A program made the translations under genes and the position numbers. A stretch of DNA of 64,000 nucleotides from NCBI GenBank assembly GCA_946807835.1, contig OX327683.1, forward strand, positions 36,825,001 through 36,889,000. Direction: 5' to 3'. The notes beneath the pieces were generated by a model that saw only the letters and a list, made by a program, of their open reading frames with translations, did not search any database and was not told where the DNA came from. Each line of letters opens with the position of its first letter. Within the stretch, counting starts at the first letter, position 1. Below, one piece after another: positions 12,301-24,396 of the stretch. The stretch comes from Ailanthus altissimus. Taxonomy: Eukaryota > Streptophyta > Magnoliopsida > Sapindales > Simaroubaceae.

Positions 12301-13796
12301 GGCAAAAGGGAGTTGACAATTAATAATTAACCACATTACGTTTGAAAGTTTGAAACTGCCCCCAATAATTTGCATGACGTTTGGTGGGATTTTTAGATCC
12401 CTGTGGAGTTTCTCTATGAACTAGGGTTGACATATTTGGTCATCACCTCACTTGTTCAATGATATAATGTTGGGTCAAAATTGAAAAACTGATTAAAGAT
12501 TTTTCATTGGTCAACCACCCAAGAGGATAAGAGTTTGAGAGACATGATGATGAAATTGAGAATGGGAGGTGTTATATATGGTCGAAAATAAAAAGTATGA
12601 AATATGTTAAGTCCTCCCACCGATGAAATCATTCATCACCAATTTTGTTGTATTATGGTCTCTCAATGACTGAATGGACGTGTAACATCATGTCGTTATC
12701 TAAAACCCACCAAAGATGGTTATGATTATTATAAGAGAGAAATGCTGACAAGGTTATAATTGTAATGGGGGCCATATTTTGAAACTTGAGCAAACTCAAA
12801 GGATACAGATAATCAAGAGTTAGAAAAAGTACAGGAGATTGGATTTATACATAAATAAAAATACACCTAAAGTTAGAACAATGTTGAATTGATTTGATTG
12901 ACCTTCGGAAGTCCAATTCGATAGACAAAATCGCTAAATTTACATTATTTTTTGCAAAATCAAGTACACAGATTTGTTTGGGCCAAAAGTCTTATGAGCT
13001 TCTAGACCTTAAATGTTAACCGTTCATAGGCCCAAAGACAAACTTATGCTTGGTCTTCCCAAATGTTTTCAACTCATGAGTGATCCTAGATGCACCCCTT
13101 CAATTCCTCAACAAACCCACTCCCATGACATTGTCAAGAAGATTGTTTGGGGCTAACAGTAACACTCCTTTTGCTGTTTTATTCCTTGGGTTATGGGGTT
13201 AATTTGAGGCTTCTTTATGTTTACTTCAATTTTGCCATCGGCAGACTATATCATAACTGTCAAAATTATGAAATTGCCTATTATTTTCTTTTTATTCTTC
13301 ACGATACGTTGTTGTAATTGAAGAGTAAAGTTTCAGTTAAAAAAGTTCCCAAGTGATCCAATCAAGATATAAAACAACTTTCTCTGCCGTCCAATCAAAT
13401 TCCAGGATGATTATATTATTTTCTGCATGGCCTTTCCCATGAGCGAGCTCAGTAATTTCTCACATCAAAAAGGCAAAAGAAATAATAATAAACCAAAAAA
13501 AAAAAAACCCATGAATTCTTTTTGATACACAAAAAGCTAATGACCTACAGAGCTTGATTCTTGGGTCTACGAGTGCTCCTACTGCCAACACAAGTAACAT
13601 GATTTGATGCAAGAACAGTATTAATGCAAATAGTCACCCGAATTTGAATCCTTGCAAAATGATGTGTAGACGATAGAGATGCTAGTTCCTCTCTCGGAGA
13701 TTATCGAGGAAGGAATCAAATTTCTTTTCACTACCCAGCGAGTTAGAGCTTCTCTCAAGTTAAACTATTTCTCTACCCAATCAATTGCTCAAATTA
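9330..13796. other. Intergenic region without a recognised gene
   Basis: About 4.4 kb of moderate AT content. There are GA-rich (10040-10075) and A-rich (10140-10175, 11273-11290) tracts. Short ORFs up to 82 codons have no family features and no splice-supported extension. Mature sequences of the commonest conserved plant miRNAs were looked for by eye and not found. A noncoding RNA cannot be excluded. Confidence 0.35.
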
Positions 13797-16666
13797 TCAA
13801 ACTCCATAAAGCTGTAGGAAGGTTTTCACAAATGAGTGTGCAAGTGCACCCGTAAAGATGTAGCTGTCAACTCTGTCTAGTATCCCACCTGTGTTCAACA
13901 GTTTACAGAAATTTGTCAACTCAAAAAACGTATTTACAGTAATACAGAATAAAACCACTCAACTCCAAATGCAAAGATCAAATTGCAAATTTCTCTTGCA
14001 TTTAGTTAGAACTGATAAAATTGCAAACCCAACAAGAAGTGTCAGAACATTTGTTCAATTGTCTATCAAAGAACTCAAAGGTGGATAAAGCTAATTACCA
14101 TGTCCAGGTATTAGGGATCCTGAATCTTTAACACCCGCATCACGTTTGATCATGGACTCTGTAAGATCACCAAAGACTGACCCAAAAAAGTTCAAAAACC
14201 CGAAAAAATTGCACTGACAGAAGGAAGATACAGTGAGACAGAAAACAATTATGGACAAAAAAAAAAAAACTGAGGGTTGAAGTATGCACATTTATAAAAA
14301 GCAATATGAGCAGATGCAGAGAACATATAAAATACATAGACAGAGGTAGAGGAGAGAAATCAGAAGTTTTATATCACTGCTCTCTTATGCTCTTTATCAG
14401 AATATAACTCACGGTAGAGAGAAACAGGTGGCTAGCTACAACCTTCAACTCAAAAAGTTGTTTACTTTAAGGACTACACTAGAGTAAGATTGAATACCTT
14501 GGCAGAGAATTCGGCCAACCAAAAACCTTTGACAATATAACAGAAGTGGCTATGCAACCACCCAAGCCGACAATAGTTCCCTCCCATGTTTTCTTCGGGC
14601 TAATACTAGTAAGTTGTGTCCTACCAAAGGCCTGCTCAGAGTTAAAATTCTATATCACCATTTCGGAATGATATTGGCCCAACAAACATTACATGGTGAA
14701 ATTGTTCTCATTCTCTTAAATCAGGGTTATATAAGAATATTTTAAAGAACCAACAGTTCAAATTTGAAGCCCACTACAAAACAGAGCCAAAAAGATATCC
14801 TACTATGCCACAACCTAGATTGAGGCATTCTGCCTCGTCGAATGATAGCTTACAGGAAAGATATTATAGTCATAGTCCACAAGAAAAAGACCAAAATTTA
14901 TAGTTACTGTTTATGATGATTACAAAAAATAAGGTAGAAACCAGTTCAGAAGATTATATACCTTACCACCTAAGAAAGCAAATGTATCTGTTGCAATGAT
15001 GCTGCTAAAAGAAATCAAGGTTGCCACAAGACCCACTGTCCAGTGAGGTAGTCCACCAAGATGAATTTGCCAAGTGGCTCCTATTCCTGCCAAACATGAA
15101 GTGATTAGGAAACTCAGTTTAATGAAAGATTAAATAAGATGCTGCAAAGAAGCTAGGACAGGGAATTGACGATGAGAAAGAATGGAGCACAACTGAGCAT
15201 AGATTAAGGTCCTTGGGCAACAACCTTTGAGAGGCTAAAACCATTATTTCACTTTTTTTCAAACATTTACGATATAAGAAGCCAGAATTCTCATCTTGAA
15301 GAGGTTTAGAACAATTATCTCAATGGTTTGAAGATCTTCGGGCCGAGGTACCACTAAAATTTGCATTTTTTTCCTAATAAGACAAAATGTGCGAAACAAC
15401 TGTCTTCTTTCAATAAATTTTTATTCTGATATCTAATTTAAAATCAGAAAAGCACAAAAACTCACTAGTATTTAAGGCTGGGCAGCTAAACCACATCGAA
15501 GCTTAACCCAAAAACAAGGGAGATAGCCGCAGTAAAAGAGTCCAAACATGGTGCTACTGAGTTGAGAAAAACGGGGGGTTTTCTCTTTGTAAAAGCAAAG
15601 CCACTGCAACAATGAAAGCGGCAGACGTCACCGACACATCAATTTGACCAAAATACCTGACCATTTATAAAAATACAAATCAGCTGTGAACATCTGTCAT
15701 ACTAACTTAAGTTGCAACCAGTATTGGTAACTGTCCCATCTATTCACAAAAACAGGAGCCAGCCATGTTGAAGTTGACACGGTGCATTAGTATTATGCTG
15801 GGAGTGAGGAAAGATTCAAAACTTGAATAGAATTATCTTATGATGAATCATAAGAGGCTCTCTAATTGTGTTTGAATAAAAAGCTATAGCAATTAAACAA
15901 TCTTACAAGTAAGTATAGGCATGAGAGCAGAAATAACAGAGCAAACTCGTGACACATATCGAGGTGGGGGTGTCATTCCAGCAGCAATTCCACGACTTCT
16001 AACCAACTCAAAATACTCGCGTGCACCAACGAAAACAGCAGCCGCCAAGGCCGCCGTGAAAACCCATCCTCCAGCTAATACAATACCTCCCACAGAGATT
16101 CCAATCCCCAGTCCAAAAACAATCCTTTTCCTCAACTGATTCCATTTTTGTTGACTCTCATCTACAACCGAATCCTTATTTACCCATTCTACAACATACT
16201 CATTTCAATAATCCCATTCTACTCTTAAAAGAGATCAAAGCATTAAAACAAAATAACAAGAACACGTGCAAATTGCAGCATGCCGCTCATAGTTTGATCC
16301 ATAATTAAAAGTTTACATATAAATGCACTTGCGTAATTTATGAAAGATTAACCATGTCAAAAAAAAAAAAAAAATTATGAAAGCTTAACCGAATTATCTA
16401 CCTCTTTGGAATTGTCGTCAGCAAGGCGGTCCGGCTCGGCTCTAGCCACAGCGGAAATGAAGCGCCGGTTCGTGGAAATGCCGGTTCGGCGAATTCGAAG
16501 CACAGATTTGTATCCATTAAATACTATATGGAGTTTGAGTTTGGGACACCGTTTTTGAGTGAGAATTAGGGTTTTGTTCGATAAGGGACGGCAGTGGCAA
16601 GCGCAGAGCGAAGTTAGTGAAAGTGGGAATGAGATTGTATCGACCGATTTTCACAAAAGCGGCCAT
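13797..16666 (-). pseudogene. CDS4: Plastid phosphatidate cytidylyltransferase (CDS4/CDS5 type), frame-broken
   Basis: The intact enzyme makes CDP-diacylglycerol from phosphatidate and CTP for plastid phosphatidylglycerol. Exons read on the minus strand: 16666-16402 (ATG and transit peptide), 16198-15907 (RKRIVFGLGIG .. TPPPRYVSRVCSVISALMP), 15656-15466 (YFGQIDVSVTSAAF), 15086-14962 (HWTVGLVATLISFSS .. FAFLGGK), 14631-14498 (FGRTQLTSISPKKTWEGT), 14213-14099 ([17 protein letters not shown] .. GSLIPGHG) and 13888-13797 (GGILDRVDSYIFTGALA .. LYGV, stop 13799-13797). The CDP-alcohol synthase signature [20 protein letters not shown] is conserved. The frame fails in several places: within exon 1 (about 16560-16610), across the exon 2/3 junction, a C run one base too long at 15573-15578, a C run one base short at 15480-15482, and a T run one base short at 14203-14208. 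A normally conserved stretch also reads QIHLGGLPHW. I infer a pseudogene; local consensus errors are the alternative. Confidence 0.8.
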
Positions 16667-17106
16667 CAAGGAAGAAAGAGAAATGAATGGCGGATTTCAA
16701 TTAGAAAGAACTAAACGCAAGATGCCCGTTAATTTTTAGGGTTTTAAAAGTGCGTTTTGGATATAGGTAAGAGATTGATTTTTGAAAGCGGTTTCAGTGG
16801 CGTGTGAGTAGTTGGTTTATAGGGAACCGATTTTTAGATTCCGCGGGATTCGCAGAGATTTTCATTTTACGCGCCTGGGATGAATCTACTCAATCTTGGG
16901 CTCTGTGCAATGAGGTTCCCGCTGTGCAGGTCGTTAGGTCCATAGTGCAATTACTCTTTTTATATGTTAAGAGTGCTTTCTTTTTTAAAGTTTCATGAGG
17001 GCATGTCATTACGGGAGAGAAACCCTTCTTAACCAATACCACCGCCAAAAAAGAAAATCTCGCATTGAATCGATACACTGAACTCTGTGTTGGTGAAATT
17101 AATCAA
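16667..17106. promoter_or_regulatory. Shared divergent promoter region
   Basis: Only about 440 bases separate the minus-strand CDS4-like start from the plus-strand EF-hand gene start. Both leaders and promoters must lie here. No TATA box stands out. Confidence 0.45.
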
Positions 17107-19092
17107 ATGGCGAGACGCGACCCTTCGGAATCGGAATCGGAATCGGAAGGCAGTGAAAATCGAAGTTCTGAGGAAGAGCAAGAAAGCGAGGAGCGAAATA
17201 GCGAAGGGCAAAAGCGAGAGGAGATTTCAGAGTACGAGAACCAGAGACTATCGAGAATTGACGAGAACAAAGCCAGAATGGAGGCTTTGGGACTCTCCAA
17301 ATTGGCTTCTTCTTTAATTGGTTCGCCTCATAATTGTAGTAAGGTGAAAGGCAAACGCAAGGTCGTCGAGGACGACGACGACGACGATTATAGGCCTAAT
17401 GTTGGCGATGGCGACGACGACAACGGCGTTGGCAATAATAAATATTCCAGGTCTGATAAAAGGAAGGTTAGTTGATCATTCAGAATATTCCACCATTTAT
17501 ATAGAATTATAGGAATCTATACAAAGTTTTCTTTGTCGGTTAACGGACTCTGAAGTCCAAAAGATGATATTTTTTTAAAAAAAAACCCTAGACTTTTAGT
17601 TATATTTTCCCCTTTTTTTTTGTTAAGCTAGTTGCAATGCACTTTCTGAATTAGTAAAAGAGCAGGAATAAGTGTCCACACAATTTCCGTATTTCTGTCC
17701 CGTTTTGATTTTATGAATACCGTGTTTGGTAATCTCTTACATGAGGCGAAGAACAAAATCTCAACACCTAAGAAGAAAGCACCTGTTCAAAATCAGTTGA
17801 GTAGCTCAGATTACGTTGCTGCTGCTGATGACTATGACGAGTTAATGAGGGTAATTTCATTTACTTATCTGTACTTGGATTCCACATGATTATGAATGTA
17901 TCTAAACTAATACTTCGGCATTTGTTTACAGGCACTAGCTCTGTCACTGCAACAACCTCCAGAAGTTTCAGGTTCTACTATTAATGAAAAAGAGGGAAAT
18001 GCTCGCGTTCAGGAAGTTACAGGAAGGAGCAAGAGTAAAAAATCGGTTTGTTATTGGCCCAGAATTAATTTTATTATTGTGAGGACATGTTTTGATTTTT
18101 TTTAGGCCATCAATTATGTGCATTTTGTTGGTCATCAGTTCACGAGTCGGGTGCAAATGACTGAAGATGAAGTGATCTTACACTTCTTTCAATTTGATGG
18201 TAACTTCGTGATTATACTGTCTTTTGTTTCCTTCAGTCTGATATATGCTTTAGTTTCTTTGCTATAGCATCAGAAAACTTTTGGCGGAAAAAGAAGTATC
18301 GTTGTGGTGTGAGTTTGGGAATAGCTTTAAATTGTCTAATTAATTTCTACCACTAATGTGCTATTTGCCATATTTCTGTTTATGTTATTTCATATTGTGA
18401 GAGAAGACACTTTGCTAAACTGACACGGGGAATTGTTCGCATGCAGTAGCAGGAAAGGGTAGCATAAATACGAGAGATTTAGAAAGAGTAGCCATTGCGC
18501 ATGATTTTACTTTGGCAGACGAGGAGTTGGCTGATATGATTCATTGCTTTGATAGTGACGGAGATGGGAAGGTCAGTATTTGCTGCTCCTTGGATTGCTT
18601 TTTTTAATTTTTTTTTCTCCTTTCTAGTTCCTCACTAAGGCGCAGAGAAGGGTTCTTTGTAGAACTCCTTGGCCACTCTTAGGAGAGCTTCAGTTTAGAT
18701 CCTTGGGAACTTTTCCTATCCCCTGATGCAGTCAGCAAAAATTATGCTTTTTGATGTTTATGAAGTAAAGGTTTTGATTACTGATGTGGAAAAATCACCA
18801 CCTTAAGACAATGGTTCCCCTTCTGCTGATCTTTATCTTACCTCTATAAACCTTAAATCCTACAGATAGTAGTTTATTTCGTCATGTAGGTTACAACCAA
18901 CCTTAGCCTTTTTTTTTTGGGGTAAAAATTGAAGGTTGGTTGTAATAAGTACGTTGGGAGGGTTTGCACTTTTATTTTTTTTGATGAATTTTTGCTTGTC
19001 AATTCAATTGGTTCCTTGGGCAGTTAACTCTTGAAGATTTTCGGAAGATTGTTAGTCGATGCAATATGATACAAGCATCTTCAAACGCTTGA
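17107..19092 (+). CDS. Acidic protein with UIM-like motif and C-terminal EF-hand
   Basis: Six exons: 17107-17466, about 17752-17850 (17746 is an alternative acceptor), 17932-18045, 18139-18199, 18447-18571 and 19024-19092. All phases agree, giving about 275 residues. Exon 1 encodes a charged, Ser/Glu-rich segment and an Asp run (about 1-120). Exons 2-3 join to give DDYDELMRALALSLQQ, matching the ubiquitin-interacting motif pattern (acidic block, then E-L-x-x-A-L-x-x-S-L). Exons 4-5 contain a degenerate EF-hand-like helix-loop (QFDVAGKGSINTRDLERV), and exons 5-6 a canonical loop DSDGDGKLTLEDF with ligands at positions 1, 3, 5, 7, 9 and 12. Calcium binding is likely and ubiquitin binding is inferred. 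I know plant EF-hand proteins of this general build but no defined function. An in-frame ATG at 17065 is an alternative start. Divergent from the CDS4-like pseudogene. Confidence 0.8.
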
Positions 19093-19170
19093 TGACTTAA
19101 GTAGCACCCATTTTCCATGAACCTGGTATGTTGAGTAGTGGATACCTTGGTTTCAAGGCTTTGGGTCCCG

Positions 19171-19434
19171 ATTATTCTTGATACAAGTATTATATTACAA
19201 ATTTACATCTCAATGAATTACAACAATGGATAACTGCTCAATGAACACAACATTAACTAAATAACTGCAACTAAAACAGTAATATATAATCAACATTGTG
19301 TGATTATTCTTGATACAAGTTTTACATTGCAAATTTACATGTTAGTGAATTACATCACTGAATAATTGCCCAATGAATTGCAACACTAACTAAATAATTG
19401 CAACTAGAACTGCAACACATAACCAACACTAAGT
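19171..19434. repeat. Two-copy tandem repeat, unit about 132 bases
   Basis: ATTATTCTTGATACAAGT begins copies at 19171 and 19303. Both continue through a TTACAAATTTACAT-like stretch, an ACTAAATAA-TGCAACTA stretch and CAACA-type sequence. It lies just after the EF-hand gene. Confidence 0.75.
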
Positions 19435-19801
19435 GAATGGATAACTGCTTAATTTTAAAACTGTAACACAATTGTCTCTAACAATTAGAGGAATGAAAAA
19501 TTTCTTAATTTTTGTTAGAGTTCAAACTTCTAATCTAAGTCAGAGGGTGCATAGCTTAATCACTGAGGCAAAGCAATTAGATGCAAGTCTCGATTACTCT
19601 TAGCCAGAGGTATTGTCAATATTGTATTTTTACACCCACATTGTATCTACCTATTGTAATTGCAATATTAAGATAGGTTATCTACAGGGTAAGGTATCAT
19701 TTCTAGCATTATCAACTTCCTTATTATGCAAGGGGCATGCAATTCTCAGTTTCCTTGAAGTCCACAAACTATAAACTGATGCTTTACTATCGGTTAATTA
19801 T

Positions 19802-20586
19802 TAGGGATGACAGCGGATTAAGTTTGGGACGAATATCTTTAAACTTACATTTGCATTCACTTTAAAAATGAAATATCAAATCTTTTTTAAATTCATTGCA
19901 GATTTGGAGTTTCAATACCAAACTCGCTTAAAATCTGTGGATAAACCATTACAGGTTTGGTAATGAGTACATAGCGTTTAACATGCATTCTAAGAGTGAA
20001 CGCTAAGTGCGCAACATTGAGTACTTAGCACTTAGCACGCGTGCTAAGAGTGTATGTCAAGCGTGCAACACTTAGAACATGTGCTAAGAACTAATACTAG
20101 AAGCGCGCAACGTTGTGTCTCTAGCGCGTTTAGCATGCGTGCTAAGAGTGCATGCTAAGTGCGCAACACTTAGCACGTGTAATAGAAACAAACACTAGAA
20201 GTGCGCTAGTGTTAGGATTGCACGCTAAATGCGCAATGTTGCGTGTTGAGCGCTTAACACGCGTGCATGTTAAGCGCGCAATATTGTGTGCCTAGTGCAT
20301 AATATACGTAGGAGTTTATGTTAAGCGCGCAATGTGCACTTCTAATATGCATGCTAAATGCGCTAGGTATGCAATACGCAATGTATTACTTTTTTTAAAA
20401 AAAAAAATTAAAAAAAAATAATATTTATTAATTTTCACAATGAGTATTCGTGAATTTTTTATTGAATTTGTATCCGTCTTAAATTCATTGTGAATTTTAA
20501 TTTTATATACTAAATTTTCTTCAAACATTTTAAAATCTTTTTTGATATAAGCAAATTTTAATAAATTTGTAGATAATTTATCCCTA
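19802..20586. mobile_element. MITE-like element, probably hAT group
   Basis: The left end TAGGGATGA (19802) and right end TTATCCCTA (to 20586) form a short terminal inverted repeat. The flanks TTAATTAT and TTAATGAC share five of eight bases, as a decayed 8-base hAT target duplication might. There is no transposase. Sub-terminal motifs (GGATTAAGTTTGGGAC on the left, TATCCGTCTTAAATTCATTG on the right) look like weak inverted copies. It encloses a repeat array. Confidence 0.5.
19960..20375. repeat. Array of GCGC / TTAGCAC-type imperfect repeats
   Basis: Degenerate units built from CGTGCTAAGAGTGCATGCTAA, GCGCAACACTTAGCAC and CACTAGAAG-like words recur about every 50-100 bases. Many words are self-complementary (TTAGCAC/GTGCTAA, GCATGC), so the array can fold into many small hairpins. 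It is more GC-rich than the flanks and has no ORF. Confidence 0.7.
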
Positions 20587-21329
20587 TTAATGACACAGGT
20601 CACTGCAGAATCTGGGTAACTTTTTCACACCCATGAACTAAGCTGATTAGGGATTTCGTTTATGCCGTGGACAATGTCAATCGCGCACCGTGCTTGGTTG
20701 TATTAACCGTTTGTAAAATTCATTTCGGTCCTTGGACTGAGAAGATATTTTCTTATATCGGTCAATGACACAGAATTTCATTCAAGTGCCCGGAATAAAG
20801 ATATCTTCCTCGTTGGTCAATTACACAGATTTCCAAGACACGTGGAATGGCAGAAAATTTTGTGAGCTCCTTTTGTTAAAGTCCTTGGACTGGAACGATA
20901 TTCGCTCATTGCTTAGTTACACAAAAGCCCCTGCTTGTTCTTGAAAATTTCACTCATACCCCAGACTTGAGTGATATTTCACTTGGCCAATGTCATTGAA
21001 GTGCTTGGTAACTTGGTTCATTAATAAAACTGAACCGGAAAAAAAATGGCAGTTATATTCCTCTAGAACATCCTCGTTTGGTGCTAAAGTTTCCCTCCGC
21101 AACATCTAAATTTATCGGTCTACCACTATCTTAATGAATAGTTTTCAGAATTTGATTAACAACATGCATAAAGGCTGACTATCATAACTCACACATTTGT
21201 CAGTTGACAAGATACAGACCAATAACACATTAAAGAGATGTTCCTGCTTATCAGTCATGCAACTGTTTTTTTTTCAAATTTCTACAGTTCATTTTTGGTA
21301 GGGTACTGAAAAAATTAAATCTTTGTTGG
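20587..21329. other. Spacer and 3' UTR of the VAP27 gene
   Basis: No gene seen. Words such as GTCCTTGGACTG, GATATTTTCTTATA and CAATGACACAG recur loosely between 20700 and 21000, suggesting an old degenerate tandem structure. The last 150-200 bases are probably the VAP27 3' UTR. Confidence 0.35.
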
Positions 21330-24300
21330 TCAGATTTTCTTCATAAGAAACCCCAAAATGATGCCCAGCAAGCCAATAACCACAACATATATGAACGGAA
21401 GTCCAACGCTACTCCTGTTGGCTTGACGCCTTAGGAGCTCCTGCAAATCATAATCTGAAGTAAGCTCATGTTTGAAACAGACTGCAATGATGCCATTAAC
21501 AGTAAGCAGATCCCAAAATATCCTTGACTAAATGTGGATGAAATATGGTGTAATGGAAATTTATCGCCTGTCTCAACTGCAGTCTCAGTTTTTTTTTTCT
21601 TTTAATTTTGATTGGTGGTAATATTTATACCCTTACTCGACTTTGCAGGACCGCAATCACCTAAGACTACATGTGGATGAAATATGGTGTAATGGAAATT
21701 TCTCAACTGTCTTGACTACAGTCAAGAAAATGCTGCTTGACTAATGGTGACTGATGGGATGGGTGAGCTTTTTTTACTTTACTCACCTTGGAGGCATAGT
21801 CTTGATATTTTTCAGTCTTTGGAGTATAAACTTGTAAATAAGCAGTTACTGGGACATATTTAAAAATATAACCCCATTTTGAGGGGAAGAGAATATAAAG
21901 ATGGTAGATTGGAAGTTCGGGTGCTGTTTACAATCAAACCGACATTTTCTGTGCATAGATGCGACTCTAATAGATTAGTGAGGATCATGACTCTTATCAT
22001 TCAAGGCTGCTCCTTTCTTGAATGAATGAAGAAAAAATAAATCAATAAATTACGGGAATGTTAGAAACAGAAGTGACAGCATCCAAAATACCATGACAAG
22101 TCAAGATGCAATAAAATATTTATAGCTGATGCAACCACAAATTCTCTTATTTACCCTATTCAAAAATTTTAAACTACACAAACAGCTGGCCACACATAAA
22201 TCACTGAATCAGAGAATCTGCTATTCCAATCATTGTACGTCAAAGTGTACGGATTCTCTGATTATTCATATCTAATTATCTCGTCTTTCCCCCAATTCAA
22301 ATCTTTTAAACTAAAGAAACAGCTGCCAGCACATAAATCAGTAAATCAGAGAATCTACTATTCCAATCATTCTACGTCAAAGCTTAGCGATTCCCCGATT
22401 TTCCCTATATATTATAGGTCTGATTGCTGTCTAATTGTTCTTTCTGCAATTTCCTGGTAAAACTACATAACCAGCACTCAAATTTCTAATTTATAGGCTT
22501 TATTAAGAGTCTAATGGTAAGCAAATGTCAAGGCAATGATCTGGCATTTTCAGCCCTAAATTAACTTAACTGATTTCTGAGCAAAGAGTTGTTTCACTGG
22601 TGTTTCAGGGAAAAAAAGAAAAACAAAAAAGAGAGGGAGAGAGAGCTCTGAAAGATGAAATGACATAAAAAGGATCTTACCAATTCCTGTTGAAGTTTGT
22701 TGTTTTGCTGTATAACAGAATTCTTCTCCTCAGTTAGCTTAGAAATAAGAGCCCTTGCCTGAAATCACAAGTATTACTTAAGAGTATAGTGCAAAGATAA
22801 CACTAATGATGTTTTAGCAATAATGTGTTAAGTTTACTCCACAGTAAGTACAACCTAGACCATATGCTCCACCTCAATTTGTTGTTCAAAAAGTAATGAC
22901 TTGGAATTAACATACAATGATGAAAAAAAAAATGATATACTACAACTAGTAATGTGCAATCACTGCTTGTTATATGTGATAACTGCACATGTCATTTCAA
23001 GTAACAGTTAAGCTCACTCTTGAGGATGTCTATTGGCTCCTACAGAGAATCACACTGAGATACAATCAAAACAGTATACACAGCATGAACTATGGCCTGG
23101 GCTCCATACAAATTTGAACAGAAAGACTTCCTTCATGCAGGGACTCCTATAGAAGCTGTAGAAACAATGTGTATTAGACCCAAACCAACTCTAAAGAAAA
23201 AAGGACCACAGAAACTATTTAGTGACTCTATTTGACCAGAAAGACTACCGTCATGCAGGGACTCCTATAGAAGCAGTAGAAACAGTGTGTGTTAGACTCA
23301 AAGCAACTCTAAAGACAAAAGGACCACGGAAACTCTTTGCTGACTCTACTTTGATGTAGTGCATATAAGTACATGCAGTATGAAGGATCCATGCCCCCAC
23401 TGGACATTCAAGAGAGAAAGAGAAATTGAAGTTTCCATTTGAAAGCAAAAAAGCACCAACATATAAAGAGAACTTCAGCCTTTAATTGATAAGAAAGATA
23501 TCTCAGCTTCCCTCAATTGCTCTATTCAGGACCGCTTAAGGTTAGTTTAGAAATTATACTCTTCATAGGTATCATATATATACATATCAGAAGATTTTCT
23601 TATATGAATCGAAACACAATTATCTCTTTGATAAACCATGCGAAACAAATAAATGAAAATACGAATCATGCACAAATAGCTGACAGTAAATATCAAATAC
23701 GTGTTTTGTCAAATAGAACCTACACTAAATTGTGATGCAGGCCTCTATACTAAAAATATCAAATAAGGAACCTGAGAAATAGACGGGATACCTCTGTTGA
23801 GTTATCTTGCGGCTCATGTCGCTCAGTAAAAGCTCTTGAAGCCTAAAATGCAAAACCACAAATGATGAATTGAACTGAAATGACAATAATAGTGGAAATA
23901 TATGATACTTTAAATTCAGGTACCAAAACCTCCAATACTCACAGCTGTAAATTCAGAAGCACTCAAATTCCCATTATCTGAGACTGACGCCCTTGGCGAA
24001 GAACCTTCTTCTGACCCTTCATGAACTGGAGATGGTGGCCGAGGTGGAGCCACATAAACAACCCTCAATTTGCACTCTTCCACATGATGCCCCGCCTCTT
24101 TGTTGAACTACATAAGCCACAGAACTGTACTAATTAAACCGGAAGAGATATACCAAGCAAGATTATATATAGTCATCATGCAAATACCATCTCAGAAGTA
24201 ATATCCTTTGTAGTAGCTCCAGGACTTGTAACTACACTCTGAAGTAAGAACTTGTCTTTGCATTGCATGTCAGGAGACGCCTCCTTTTGGGCTTGCATTG

Positions 24301-24360
24301 TAACTAAATCATGATGTTTAATTGACAATTAATCACAAGTAATTAGGAAAATAATTTTTT

Positions 24361-24396
<36 letters not shown>

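Noticed and set aside
17065..17106. Fourteen extra N-terminal codons for the EF-hand protein
   Set aside because: The segment before MARRDPSES lacks the acidic character of the protein. The downstream ATG seems the better start, though this is not proven.
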